From assembly GCA_965276955.1 (NCBI GenBank), contig CBDIBP010000043.1, positions 86,838 to 150,837 on the forward strand: a stretch of 64,000 nt of DNA. The letters run 5' to 3'. Below the pieces are notes generated by a model, which was not told where the DNA came from, searched no databases, and saw nothing but the letters and a program-made list of their open reading frames with translations. Positions 8,268 to 17,249 of the stretch are shown piece after piece; the stretch's first letter is position 1; each line of letters starts with the position of its first letter. A program made the translations under genes and the position numbers. This DNA comes from JABDEZ01 sp965276955. Lineage in GTDB: Bacteria > Bacteroidota > Bacteroidia > Chitinophagales > Chitinophagaceae.

Positions 8268-10709
8268 TTAAACCGGGTCCACATCAAAAACTATCTGCAG
8301 GTTGGTGAGGCCGCGCTGCCCGGTTATGTATTGCTTTTGCGCTTTCAGAAATGCTTTTACATTATCGATGGTCTTACCATCGCGCGGGCATTTTACCCAT
8401 ATCTCCCTGATGTACATATTGCGTACCCGTGCTATTATAGCGGGCCCTGGTCCTTGCACTATCACACCATCTACACCAGCCAGCGCAGTAGCCATCAGGT
8501 CGGCACCCTTTATAGCATTGTTCTCGTCAACATGCCTGAATATTATTTTGATAAGCCTGGAGAATGGAGGGTACCAAAAGAACTGCCGGTACTGTATCTC
8601 ATTACTATAGAAGGTATGTACATCATGCGCTTGCACCCACTCCAGCACCGGGTGCTTCAGGTTGTAGGCCTGCAGTATCACTTTGCCTGCACCGTCGGTG
8701 CGTCCTGCTCTGCCACTCACTTGCTCCATCAGCTGAAAGGCACGCTCGTTCACCCTGAAATCGGGGAAAGATAACAGGCTATCGGCATTTAATATGCCTA
8801 CCAGCGCCACGCCTGCAAAGTCAAGGCCCTTTACTACCATTTGTGTACCTACAAGTATGTCTACTTTGCGTGCATCGATGCGCGTCAGTAGTTCACTCAT
8901 ACTTTTTTTGCCGCGCATACTATCCACATCCATGCGTTCCACTCTTGCCTCCGGAAATATCTGCTTTATCTCTTCCTCTATTTTTTCAGTACCATAACTT
9001 TTGCTGGTAAGCTTGTTGCTGCCGCACTGTGGGCAAGTATGCAGCACAGATGCCTTCATGCCGCAATAGTGGCAATGCATTTTATCGGTACTCTTGTGGT
9101 AGGTGAGCGATACTGCACAGTTCTTGCACTGCGGCACGAACCCGCACACCATACACACCTGGAAGGGCGCATACCCCCTGCGGTTCTGGAAAAGTATTAC
9201 CTGGCGTTTTTGCTGCAATGCCTCTATTATGGCTTGCTGCAGCATTGGGGTTATCATTTTGCTGCCGTTCGTTCCTGTATCCACGGTTTGCAGGCTCACC
9301 AGTTGTATCACAGGCATCTCTACACCCAGGTAGCGCTCTTTTAGTGCCACGTAAGCGTACTTATTGTGCTGCACGTTGTATAGGCTTTCTATAGATGGTG
9401 TGGCGGACCCAAGTATCACCTTTGCGCCATGCAGCCCTGCAAGGTATATTGCCGCATCGCGCGCATGAAAACGCGGCGCCGGGTCTTTCTGCTTGTACGA
9501 TCCGTCATGCTCCTCATCGGCCACTATAAGTCCCACGTCGCTATAGGGCAGCCACAGTGCCGATCGTGGCCCTATCACCAATTTATATCCTCCCTTCCGC
9601 ACTTTCTCCCATATCTCTACGCGCTCATTATTGCTGAAGCGGGAGTGATACACACCCATATCCTCGCCAAAGTAAGCCATGAGCCGGCTGACCAGCTGAG
9701 TGGTAAGAGCGATCTCCGGCAGCAGGAATATAGCCTGCCTGCCACTGGCTATGCATTCTTTTATTTTACGAACGTAGAGCTGTGTCTTACCGCTACCGGT
9801 CACCCCATGCAGCAGCACAACGTTCTTTTCCTCCAGTCCCATTCCCAGCTTGGCATATGCCTCTTGCTGGGCGGGGGTAAATAGTATTTCATTAGTGGGT
9901 TGCTTACCGGTGTATTGCAGTCTGTCAGTGTCTTTATCTTCCAGTATGAATATCCCTTTGTCGGCAAGCGCTTTTACCTGTGCTGCTGTGGTGCCGGTGC
10001 GCTCTACAAGGTCTTGCCTGCGCACAAAACCATGCTTTACAGATAGCTCGGTATAGGCCATCAGTAGCTCCAGTTGCTTGGGTGCACGGGAGAGGGTATC
10101 AAATAGTTTTATCAGTGCCTGCTCGTTGCCATATTCTGGCGCCAGGGTCACTATTTTTTCTTTCTTAGGTGCATAGCTGGGTTCCAGGCTGTCGTTTATC
10201 AGCACCACCTGTTGCTCCAGCAGTTCGTTCAGCACTTGTGCAAAATGCCGCAAGCCTACTATAGCGCGCAGGTCGCTCAGGCTTATCTCTTTTCGTTGTT
10301 CCAGTGCAGCTACTGCCTCCTGTGCAGCTTCGCTCCATTCGTATAGTACATCGGGTTCTGCGTTCCATATCAAGCTGGTCTCGGCCATCAGCTTCAGGTG
10401 TGCGGGCAGGGCAGCCTGCATCACTTCGCCGGGTGCAGCCATATAGTACTGGCATACCCACCTCCAAAAGGTGAGTTGTATCTCATTCACTACAGGGTGC
10501 TCATCCAGCACATTCTTTATGGGCTTTACCGTATAGTTATCGGGTTTGTTATCATGCAGGCGGTCTATGATACCTGCATATTGCTTGTTGCGCCCCAGCG
10601 ATACCTCTACCCGCATGCCTGCCTGCAGCGTGCCCTGCAGGGCTTCCGGCACTCCGTAGGTAAGTGTCTGCGGCAGGTTGAGTGGGACTATGATATCGGC
10701 AAAACGCAT
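8268..10709 (-). CDS. priA: primosomal replication protein N' (PriA helicase)
   Basis: An 813-residue superfamily 2 helicase that restarts stalled replication forks. The N-terminal DNA-binding domain opens with the standard start (ADIIVPLNLPQTLTYGVP). Walker A is GVTGSGKTQLY, Walker B is the DEEH box in VADEEHDGSYKQ, and the inserted zinc-binding region shows paired cysteines (CMVCGFVPQCKNC, CHYCG, CPQCG). The helicase C-terminal motif QVSGRAGR is present. Length fits the bacteroidotal family. It is convergently placed against tatA and divergent from the GNAT gene. Confidence 0.96.
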   Translation of the reverse strand: MRFADIIVPLNLPQTLTYGVPEALQGTLQAGMRVEVSLGRNKQYAGIIDRLHDNKPDNYTVKPIKNVLDEHPVVNEIQLTFWRWVCQYYMAAPGEVMQAALPAHLKLMAETSLIWNAEPDVLYEWSEAAQEAVAALEQRKEISLSDLRAIVGLRHFAQVLNELLEQQVVLINDSLEPSYAPKKEKIVTLAPEYGNEQALIKLFDTLSRAPKQLELLMAYTELSVKHGFVRRQDLVERTGTTAAQVKALADKGIFILEDKDTDRLQYTGKQPTNEILFTPAQQEAYAKLGMGLEEKNVVLLHGVTGSGKTQLYVRKIKECIASGRQAIFLLPEIALTTQLVSRLMAYFGEDMGVYHSRFSNNERVEIWEKVRKGGYKLVIGPRSALWLPYSDVGLIVADEEHDGSYKQKDPAPRFHARDAAIYLAGLHGAKVILGSATPSIESLYNVQHNKYAYVALKERYLGVEMPVIQLVSLQTVDTGTNGSKMITPMLQQAIIEALQQKRQVILFQNRRGYAPFQVCMVCGFVPQCKNCAVSLTYHKSTDKMHCHYCGMKASVLHTCPQCGSNKLTSKSYGTEKIEEEIKQIFPEARVERMDVDSMRGKKSMSELLTRIDARKVDILVGTQMVVKGLDFAGVALVGILNADSLLSFPDFRVNERAFQLMEQVSGRAGRTDGAGKVILQAYNLKHPVLEWVQAHDVHTFYSNEIQYRQFFWYPPFSRLIKIIFRHVDENNAIKGADLMATALAGVDGVIVQGPGPAIIARVRNMYIREIWVKCPRDGKTIDNVKAFLKAQKQYITGQRGLTNLQIVFDVDPV

Positions 10710-10807
10710 GGTAATGAGCAGGTAAACATTTAATTTAGCATAAAGCGCTTACCCATTTCATATGCAATATACACTGGTGGGCTGCCTGTTTCCAAATAAC
10801 TGGTGTT

Positions 10808-11347
10808 ATGGCCGATGCGAAAATATTTATAGAGACCGAAAGATTATTCCTTCGAGAACTGGTACCGGAAGACGCCGAAGGTATGTTCGCGCTGGACAGC
10901 GACACCGAAGTGCACCACTACATAGGCCAACAACCTGTGAGAACTATAGAGGAAAGCCGCCAGGTAATAGAAATACTACGGGCACAATATGCAGCCAATG
11001 GTATAGGCCGCTGGGCTGTTATAGAAAAGACTACAGGGCAATTCATTGGGTGGAGCGGCTTGAAGCTGGATAAAGTACTTACTAATGGATATATAAACTA
11101 CTACGACCTGGGATATCGCTTTATGACAAAGCATTGGGGCAAGGGCTATGCAACAGAGGCTGCTAAAGCATGGGTCAAGTATGGTTTTGAGACCATGGGC
11201 TTAAAAGAGATATTCGGGCGGGTAAATGTGGACAATATAGCTTCGCAAAAAGTAATTGAAAATGCAGGGTTGAAATATGTGAATACTTTTGACTGTGAAG
11301 GGATAAAGCATAAGTGGTATAGAGCTATAGATGCCAAAACCATTTAA
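10808..11347 (+). CDS. GNAT family N-acetyltransferase (RimJ/RimL-like)
   Basis: A 179-residue acetyltransferase. The start ETERLFLRELVPEDA is the typical opening of the RimJ/RimL/Acetyltransf_3 group, and the acetyl-CoA-binding loop is seen in HWGKGYATEAAKAW. A terminal strand pair with NIASQKVIENAGL completes the fold. The substrate may be a ribosomal protein N-terminus or a small amine and cannot be read from sequence. The gene lies between priA (divergent) and clpX (same strand, 52 bases downstream). Confidence 0.9.
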   Translation: MADAKIFIETERLFLRELVPEDAEGMFALDSDTEVHHYIGQQPVRTIEESRQVIEILRAQYAANGIGRWAVIEKTTGQFIGWSGLKLDKVLTNGYINYYDLGYRFMTKHWGKGYATEAAKAWVKYGFETMGLKEIFGRVNVDNIASQKVIENAGLKYVNTFDCEGIKHKWYRAIDAKTI

Positions 11348-11363
11348 ATAGCACAGGTATCCG

Positions 11364-11371
11364 TACCTTTG
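11364..11371 (+). promoter_or_regulatory. candidate -7 box of the clpX promoter (TACCTTTG)
   Basis: TACCTTTG matches the Bacteroidota -7 consensus TAnnTTTG and lies 28 bases upstream of the clpX ATG. No clear TTG -33 element was found at the usual distance. Confidence 0.5.
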
Positions 11372-11399
11372 CAGACAAATAATATATTTCTGATAGATA

Positions 11400-12661
11400 A
11401 TGGCAAAACAAACAGAAAGGAAATGTTCTTTTTGTGACCGTGTGGAGAGCGATGTGAACATCCTTTTTACAGGCATAAAGGGCAATATCTGCGACCAATG
11501 CATAGAGAATGCGCACATATTGCTGCAGGAGGCTAATGGTGATACTAAGATCAAAAAAGAAAAAGAGACCAAGACAGGGCTGGAGCATCATGTGATGCAC
11601 AAACCCCGTGAAGTAAAAGCATTCCTGGACCAATATGTGATAGGGCAGGATGACGCCAAGAAGGTGCTTTCTGTGGCCATATACAACCATTACAAGCGCC
11701 TTGACCATGCCCCCGATAGCTGATGATGTGGAGATAGAGAAATCGAACATTATGATGGTGGGTGAAACCGGCACGGGTAAAACGCTGCTGGCAAAGACGA
11801 TAGCGCAAGCTGCTGCAGGTGCCATTTGCTATAGTAGACGCAACCGTATTTACAGAGGCGGGGTACGTGGGCGAAGATGTGGAAAGCATACTGTCGCGGC
11901 TTGCTGCAGGCCATGCAACTTTGATGTGGCGGCTGCCGAGCGGGGCATAGTGTACATAGATGAACTGGATAAGGTGGGCCGCAAGGGCGATAACCCATCC
12001 ATAACCCGCGATGTGAGTGGCGAAGGCGTGCAGCAAGCCATGCTGAAACTGCTGGAAGGCAGCAGAGGTGCTGGTGCCGCCGCAGGGCGGGCGCAAGCAT
12101 CCCAGAGCAGAAAATGATAAAGGTGAATACACGCAGAACATACTGTTCATCTGCGGAGGGGCATTTGAGGGCATAGACAAGATGATAGCCCGCCGCGTGC
12201 AAACATCGGCCATTGGGTACAACGCTATTAACTCCTCAAAAGACCTGGACAGGGCCAACCTGCTACAGTATGTGAATGCACAGGACCTGCGTTCTTTTGG
12301 GCTGATACCGGAGTTGCTGGGTCGTTTGCCAATAGTGACATACCTGAGTCCGCTGGACCCGCCGGCGCTGAAACGTATACTTACAGAGCCTAAGAACGCA
12401 CTGATAAAACAATACACCCGCCTGTTCGAATATGAAGGCATCAAACTAAAGGTGGATGAAGGTGCGCTCGACTACATGGTAGAGAAAGCTATACAGTACA
12501 AGCTGGGTGGCCGTGGCCTCCGTGCTATCTGCGAGATGATACTTACAGATGCTATGTTCGATATGCCATCTGAGCAACATGATGGAACATTCCACCTGAC
12601 AGCAGAGTATGCCCACCAGATGCTGGACCACAGCAAGCTGGGAGTGCTAAAGGCTGCATAA
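11400..12661 (+). pseudogene. clpX: ATP-dependent protease ATPase subunit ClpX, frame broken by clustered indels
   Basis: All ClpX domains are encoded: the C4 zinc finger (CSFCDR and CDQC), Walker A GETGTGKT, Walker B IVYIDELDK, RDVSGEGVQQAML, PPQGGRKHP, FICGGAFEGIDK, and the sensor/C-terminal domain ending at 12661. The frame is broken repeatedly between 11721 and 12130. A continuous ClpX of normal length is restored if the following extra bases are ignored: T at 11721, G at 11809, G at 11903, A at 11913, A at 12064, A at 12104, and a dinucleotide at 12129-12130. The first break gives a stop at 11721-11723, so unedited translation yields only 107 residues. Codons between breaks are fully conserved, so the lesions are either very recent or a sequencing/assembly artefact. 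Confidence 0.85.
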
Positions 12662-12694
12662 CATGATATTATAAACAAGCTATAAAAACCGCAC

Positions 12695-12868
12695 ATGGAA
12701 GATCTGGTACAAGAACTAAAAGATAAAGCAGGCCTCACAGAAGAGCAGGCCCACAAGACCATACAAACTATTAAGGACTATATCCAATCTAAGCTGCCGC
12801 CTATGTTCAGCGGTATGGTAGATAATTTCCTGGGCAGCAATACTGAGCCGGAAGATCATTTGGGATAG
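12695..12868 (+). CDS. small helical hypothetical protein, 57 aa
   Basis: A short ORF starting ATGGAAGATCTG, 33 bases after clpX. It encodes an amphipathic helix-rich protein (LVQELKDKAGLTEEQAHKTI, then KLPPMFSGMVDNFLG). Similar small proteins with the KLPPMFSGMVDNF-type end are common in Bacteroidota and have no known function; that similarity is from memory. A strong terminator follows it directly, so it ends the clpX transcript. Confidence 0.6.
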   Translation: MEDLVQELKDKAGLTEEQAHKTIQTIKDYIQSKLPPMFSGMVDNFLGSNTEPEDHLG

Positions 12869-12890
12869 TTATTTGTAAGTAAAATTTTTC

Positions 12891-12927
12891 AGAGGTTGCC
12901 TCAATGATTTGAGGCAACCTCTTTTTA
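12891..12927 (+). terminator. rho-independent terminator
   Basis: A perfect 14-bp stem, AGAGGTTGCCTCAA with TTGAGGCAACCTCT, has a TGAT loop and a T run. It closes the clpX region. Confidence 0.93.
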
Positions 12928-12965
12928 ATAAGAGCAGAGATAATTTCCGTAAATCAATACACTGA

Positions 12966-14672
12966 ATGCCCTCCCTTCCCGACCATATAGAACTGGATGA
13001 AAGTAACGCGGAGTTCAACTACGCCATGCAGTTCGTGCAGCACACCAACAGGCTTATATACCTCACTGGTAAAGCAGGCACAGGGAAGACCACTTTTTTA
13101 AAATACCTGAAGCAGACCACCAAGAAGAATACCGCTATTGTGGCACCTACAGGCGTTGCTGCAATAAATGCAGGCGGGCAGACCATCCATTCCTTTTTTC
13201 AGATAAAGCCGGGCGTGTATGTGCCCAATGATAAAAGGTTGCGCAGCCACGCAGGCCCTTTCGATACAGACAAAAGCACAGTATTCAACTACTTCAAGTA
13301 TTCTGAAGAGCAGCGTAAGGTGGTACGCGAACTGGAGTTGCTGATCATTGATGAGATATCAATGGTGCGCTGCGATCTGCTGGATGTAATAGACAGGCTG
13401 ATGCGTGTATATCGCAACCGGGAGTTCGAGCCATTTGGTGGTGTGCAGGTGATACTGATAGGCGATACTTTTCAACTGCCACCAATTGCAGATGGCGAGC
13501 AATGGGATATACTAAGCAAGTTCTATGAAAGTCCTTTCTTTTTTAGCTCCCATGTCATTAGCCGGTACAAGCCGGTGTACATAGAGCTGAAGAAGATATA
13601 CCGCCAGAAAGAACAAGCATTTATAGATCTGCTGAACAGGGTGCGCACTAACCAGGTATCGCAAGACGAGGTAGCATTGCTGAACAGTAAGTACGACCCC
13701 ACATTCACTCCGCCGGAGGGCGCAAATTATATCACACTGGCTACCCACAATAAAATTGTGGACACTACCAATACTACCCGGCTTGCAGAATTGAAAACAG
13801 ACGCGCTCACCTTCAAAGCTACTGTCGACAAAGACTTCCCCGATAACATGATGCCTGCAGATAAAGTGCTGCAATTGAAAGAGGGCGCACAGATCATGTT
13901 CATTAGAAACAACAGGGCCAAGAAGGTGCACAACGGAAAAATCGCAAAGATCAAATCATTGAAAGACGACAAGATAATAGTGGAGAATGAGGATGGCGAT
14001 GAGATAGTGATGGAGAAGGAGACTTGGGAGAACATACGGTATTCATGGAACGATAAGGACCATAAAATTGAAGACGAAGTAATAGGCAGCTTTACCCAAT
14101 ACCCTATAAGGCTGGCGTGGGCTATATCCGTACACAAAAGCCAGGGGCTTACTTTCGATCATGTTATTGCCGACTTGGGCGGCGCATTCTCTGCCGGGCA
14201 GGTATATGTCGCACTCAGTCGCTGCACTTCATTTAGCGGGTTGGTTTTGCAAACCCGCATAGGCCGCAATGCCATCAGAACAGACACCCGGGTCATTCGT
14301 TTTGCACAGAACGAGACGCCCGATACATTAATAGTACAGGAGCTTACCGATGGCAAAGCGGACCACTACTACCGCAAGGCAAGAGAAGCTATAAGATCAA
14401 AAGATGTGGCTACTGCGCTACAACATTTCCTAAAGGCTATTGAGTTTAGGAATGATGCACACACTGATATTTTCAAGAGATACATGAGTGTCCTTCAGCA
14501 ACAGCTCACTGCAAAAAAGCCCATGCAGGCAAAGCTACCTGCAGCAGCAACCTTGCTATTAAGTGAATACAAAAAGGTAAAGACACTCGAACCGCTACCA
14601 GCCGATAGCAAGAAGAATAAGTCGATAAGTTTCTGGGTTGAGAAATTTGTTGTGCTTGCACGTACACGATAA
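12966..14672 (+). CDS. PIF1-like / RecD-family superfamily 1 helicase
   Basis: A 568-residue DNA helicase. Walker A is GKAGTGKTTFLK at residues 35-46, followed by the PIF1-type segment APTGVAAINAGGQTIHSFF. Motif II is LLIIDEISMVRCDLLDVIDR, and the glutamine motif GDTFQLPP is present. The C-terminal helicase half ends with SVHKSQGLTFDHV and VYVALSRCTSFSGL, the hallmarks of SF1B enzymes. A C-terminal tail of about 100 residues follows. The role is probably in DNA repair or resolving DNA secondary structure. It has its own start just after a terminator. Confidence 0.92.
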   Translation: MPSLPDHIELDESNAEFNYAMQFVQHTNRLIYLTGKAGTGKTTFLKYLKQTTKKNTAIVAPTGVAAINAGGQTIHSFFQIKPGVYVPNDKRLRSHAGPFDTDKSTVFNYFKYSEEQRKVVRELELLIIDEISMVRCDLLDVIDRLMRVYRNREFEPFGGVQVILIGDTFQLPPIADGEQWDILSKFYESPFFFSSHVISRYKPVYIELKKIYRQKEQAFIDLLNRVRTNQVSQDEVALLNSKYDPTFTPPEGANYITLATHNKIVDTTNTTRLAELKTDALTFKATVDKDFPDNMMPADKVLQLKEGAQIMFIRNNRAKKVHNGKIAKIKSLKDDKIIVENEDGDEIVMEKETWENIRYSWNDKDHKIEDEVIGSFTQYPIRLAWAISVHKSQGLTFDHVIADLGGAFSAGQVYVALSRCTSFSGLVLQTRIGRNAIRTDTRVIRFAQNETPDTLIVQELTDGKADHYYRKAREAIRSKDVATALQHFLKAIEFRNDAHTDIFKRYMSVLQQQLTAKKPMQAKLPAAATLLLSEYKKVKTLEPLPADSKKNKSISFWVEKFVVLARTR

Positions 14673-14684
14673 CATCTATCGTTA

Positions 14685-15140
14685 TCAATACTTCAATACA
14701 AAGTGTTGCTTTTCCTTGAACTCTTTCTTAAAAAAAAGTAATCCGACACCATCTATATCTATGCTCAATTTTACATGGGCATTACTATGTAGTTGTGTCC
14801 ACTCCGCTGTATCCACAGGCGATGAATGTATGCCTGTTACAACCACAAGATCGTCACTATTCAATATGGACATTTTTATGTTCAGCTGTGCTGCATCGGT
14901 TACCGATATTATTTGTAATGTAGTTGGCTGGCAGTAGCTGTTTATGTTTGTGAGTAAGCACCTATACCTGTCATGCAACAAAGATACCTTTCCCTTCACG
15001 GTCAAAGGAATGCTATTAGGATCGCCCTTTTGTTGAAGTACTTGCTCTATGAAGCCATACACGAATGGCGAGTGTACCCCATGCCTGGTCTTAGCTTTTA
15101 AGCGGTATTTGATGTACTGTATAGTGGTGTAGATACTCAC
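14685..15140 (-). CDS. degenerate methyltransferase-like protein lacking the SAM-binding core
   Basis: A 151-residue protein. The N-terminus (YRLKAKTRHGVHSPFVYGFI) and C-terminus (LSIDIDGVGLLFFKKEFKEK, then QHFVLKY) match the ends of a bacteroidotal class I methyltransferase family that normally has about 230-260 residues. The central part, including the glycine-rich SAM-binding motif, is missing: the equivalent stretch reads TLQIISVTDAAQLNI with no GxG. The reading frame is intact, so it looks like an internally shortened, repurposed or decaying copy. Its start overlaps the folA stop by four bases (ATGA), so it is the last gene of the thyA-folA transcript. Confidence 0.6.
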   Translation of the reverse strand: MSIYTTIQYIKYRLKAKTRHGVHSPFVYGFIEQVLQQKGDPNSIPLTVKGKVSLLHDRYRCLLTNINSYCQPTTLQIISVTDAAQLNIKMSILNSDDLVVVTGIHSSPVDTAEWTQLHSNAHVKLSIDIDGVGLLFFKKEFKEKQHFVLKY

Positions 15141-15640
15141 AGGTCTATCCGTTCGTACTTTTGAAAAGTGAAAGCGTATTTGTGGCGTTCATGAACGTCA
15201 TGCGCTTCCTCCCATACCAGCTTCCAATGGCTGTGGTCTATGGTCGGGAAAAAAGCATCAGCCTGTTCTATCACGGTATGCACGCGGGTTACGTACATGC
15301 GGTCCACAATATCTATAGCTGCTGCAAATATTTGTCCGCCACCTATTATAAAACCCTCATCACCTGGTTGTTGTTTCAGTATTTCTACTCCTTCTTCCAG
15401 GGTCTTGCAAAGTACCACACCCTCCGGGAGTGCAAGGTCTGCCTGCCTGGATACTACAATATTCAACCTTCCCGGCAATGGCTTGCCCAGCGAGTCGTAG
15501 CTTTTGCGGCCCATGAGCACAGGTTTGCCCATTGTGGTCCGTTTAAAGAATTTCAGGTCTTCGGGCAGGTGCCACGGCAATTGGTTGTGGCTGCCAATAG
15601 CATTGTTTTCCGATGCGGCTACTATAAAAGATAAAGTCAA
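15137..15640 (-). CDS. folA: dihydrofolate reductase
   Basis: A 167-residue DHFR reducing dihydrofolate to tetrahydrofolate with NADPH. Family landmarks are the start FIVAASENNAIG, the LPWHLPEDLKFFK substrate loop, the NADPH-binding GRKSYDSLGKPLPGR, and IIGGGQIF. It lies 36 bases downstream of thyA on the same strand, the classic arrangement in which DHFR recycles the dihydrofolate made by thymidylate synthase. It is coupled to the downstream methyltransferase relic. Confidence 0.97.
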   Translation of the reverse strand: MTLSFIVAASENNAIGSHNQLPWHLPEDLKFFKRTTMGKPVLMGRKSYDSLGKPLPGRLNIVVSRQADLALPEGVVLCKTLEEGVEILKQQPGDEGFIIGGGQIFAAAIDIVDRMYVTRVHTVIEQADAFFPTIDHSHWKLVWEEAHDVHERHKYAFTFQKYERIDL

Positions 15641-15676
15641 ATTCAGCGTATTCAGGAACTGTGAATGGAATAGTTG

Positions 15677-16471
15677 TTATACTGCCACAGGTGCTTTTAT
15701 GGCAGGGTGGTGCTGGTAGTTCTCCAGAGTAAAATCCTCATACTTAAAAGCGAACAGGTCTTTTATCTCCGGGTTTATCTTCATCACTGGCAATGGGTAC
15801 GGTGTGCGGGTCAGTTGCAGGTGTGCCTGGTCCAGGTGGTTCTTGTACAGGTGTACATCACCAAAGGTGTGCACAAAATCACCGGGTTGCAGCCCGCATA
15901 CTTGTGCCATCATCATAGTTAGCAGCGCATAAGAAGCTATGTTGAATGGCACACCCAGGAACACATCGGCACTGCGCTGGTACAGCTGGCAGCTTAGCTT
16001 GCCATCAGCCACATAGAACTGGAAGAGTGCATGGCAGGGGCTCAGTGCCATCTTCGGCAGGTCGGCCACATTCCAGGCATTCACTATCATCCGGCGGCTG
16101 TCTGGGTTGGTCTTTATCTGGTGCAGCACGTCCTTTATCTGGTCGTAGGTCTGTCCGTCTGCACCGGTCCAGCTGCGCCATTGGTGGCCATATACAGGTC
16201 CCAGTTCGCCTTGTTCGTTGGCCCACTCATCCCATATGCTTACGCCATGCTCATTCAGCCACTTCACATTTGTATCTCCATTCAGGAACCATAGCAATTC
16301 ATATATTATCGACTTCAGGTGCAGTTTCTTGGTGGTCACCATCGGGAACCCTTTTTGCAGGTCAAAACGCATCTGGTAGCCAAAGCAACTGATGGTACCA
16401 GTACCGGTGCGGTCTGTTTTTTCTACCCCGTTATCCAGTATATATTGTAGTAGTTTTTGGTAAGCCTCCAT
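15677..16471 (-). CDS. thyA: thymidylate synthase
   Basis: A 264-residue enzyme converting dUMP to dTMP with methylene-tetrahydrofolate. The catalytic cysteine lies in ALSPCHALFQFYV. The phosphate-binding arginine appears in DRTGTGT, further family segments include LYQRSADVFLGVPFNIASY, and the terminal peptide ends APVAV as in E. coli ThyA-type enzymes. Length matches the short E. coli class (264). It is the first gene of the thyA-folA operon. Confidence 0.98.
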   Translation of the reverse strand: MEAYQKLLQYILDNGVEKTDRTGTGTISCFGYQMRFDLQKGFPMVTTKKLHLKSIIYELLWFLNGDTNVKWLNEHGVSIWDEWANEQGELGPVYGHQWRSWTGADGQTYDQIKDVLHQIKTNPDSRRMIVNAWNVADLPKMALSPCHALFQFYVADGKLSCQLYQRSADVFLGVPFNIASYALLTMMMAQVCGLQPGDFVHTFGDVHLYKNHLDQAHLQLTRTPYPLPVMKINPEIKDLFAFKYEDFTLENYQHHPAIKAPVAV

Positions 16472-16616
16472 AAGTATGCAAGTTACAAAATAAAGATACC
16501 GGTCGGTAATGCATGTATTTATAATGCTATGCTATTCGGCTATTGCGCTTCTGTCCGCGCGGCATCCCTTATAATGGTAAGGTTATGTATATTTATGCCG
16601 TTCAAATAAAGATATT

Positions 16617-17132
16617 ATGCCGGTAATACTGCCTGTAAAAGGTATTGCACCCACCATACCTGGTGATTGTTTTATAGCGCCCAACGCCACTATTGTAGGC
16701 GATGTAGTGATGGGCAACGAGTGCAGCGTATGGTTCAATACCGTGATACGCGGCGATGTGAACAGCATACGCATAGGCAACAAGGTGAATGTGCAGGACG
16801 GCGCATGCATACATTGCACGTATCAGAAGACCACTACTAATATAGGTAACAACGTATCCATAGGCCACAATGCTATAGTGCATGGCTGCACGGTAGAAGA
16901 TAATGTGCTGATAGGCATGGGGGCTATCGTGATGGACAATGTGCATATTGGCGCAAATACCATCATAGCTGCTGGCGCTGTAGTGCTGGAAGGCACGCAA
17001 GTGCAGGGTGGCAGTATATATGCCGGGGTACCCGCAAAAAAAGTAAAGGATATCAGCCCCGAATTATTGAAAGGCGAAGTGCAGCGTATAGCCGATAACT
17101 ACCTGATGTACAGCAGTTGGTTTACAATATAA
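16617..17132 (+). CDS. gamma carbonic anhydrase / hexapeptide-repeat family protein
   Basis: A 171-residue left-handed beta-helix protein with repeated hexapeptides (IAPNATIVGDVVMG, IGNNVSIGHNAIVHG, IGMGAIVMDNVHIG). Histidines at metal-ligand-like positions occur in the CIHC, IGHN and VHGC segments, as in the YrdA/CaiE/gamma-carbonic anhydrase group. Trimeric and cytosolic in known homologues. Whether it is an active carbonic anhydrase or a ferripyochelin-binding-like protein of unknown activity cannot be told from sequence. Divergent from thyA. Confidence 0.9.
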   Translation: MPVILPVKGIAPTIPGDCFIAPNATIVGDVVMGNECSVWFNTVIRGDVNSIRIGNKVNVQDGACIHCTYQKTTTNIGNNVSIGHNAIVHGCTVEDNVLIGMGAIVMDNVHIGANTIIAAGAVVLEGTQVQGGSIYAGVPAKKVKDISPELLKGEVQRIADNYLMYSSWFTI

Positions 17133-17220
17133 GATCTCAATATTAATTTAATATTAAATTTTATCTCATTAGAACATAATTATTTTTATTATAAGGCTAT
17201 GATTTATTGAACAGACCTTA

Positions 17221-17228
17221 TATATTTG
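17221..17228 (+). promoter_or_regulatory. candidate -7 box (TATATTTG)
   Basis: TATATTTG matches the Bacteroidota -7 consensus TAnnTTTG, 21 bases upstream of the outer-membrane protein ATG. A TTG at 17207 is too close to be a standard -33 element. Confidence 0.45.
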
Positions 17229-17249
17229 TTCCAAATTACACTCACAAAC

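Noticed and set aside
11721..12130. Programmed frameshifting as the cause of the clpX breaks
   Set aside because: Seven events without slippery heptamers, at unrelated contexts, do not resemble any known programmed site; error or decay is simpler.
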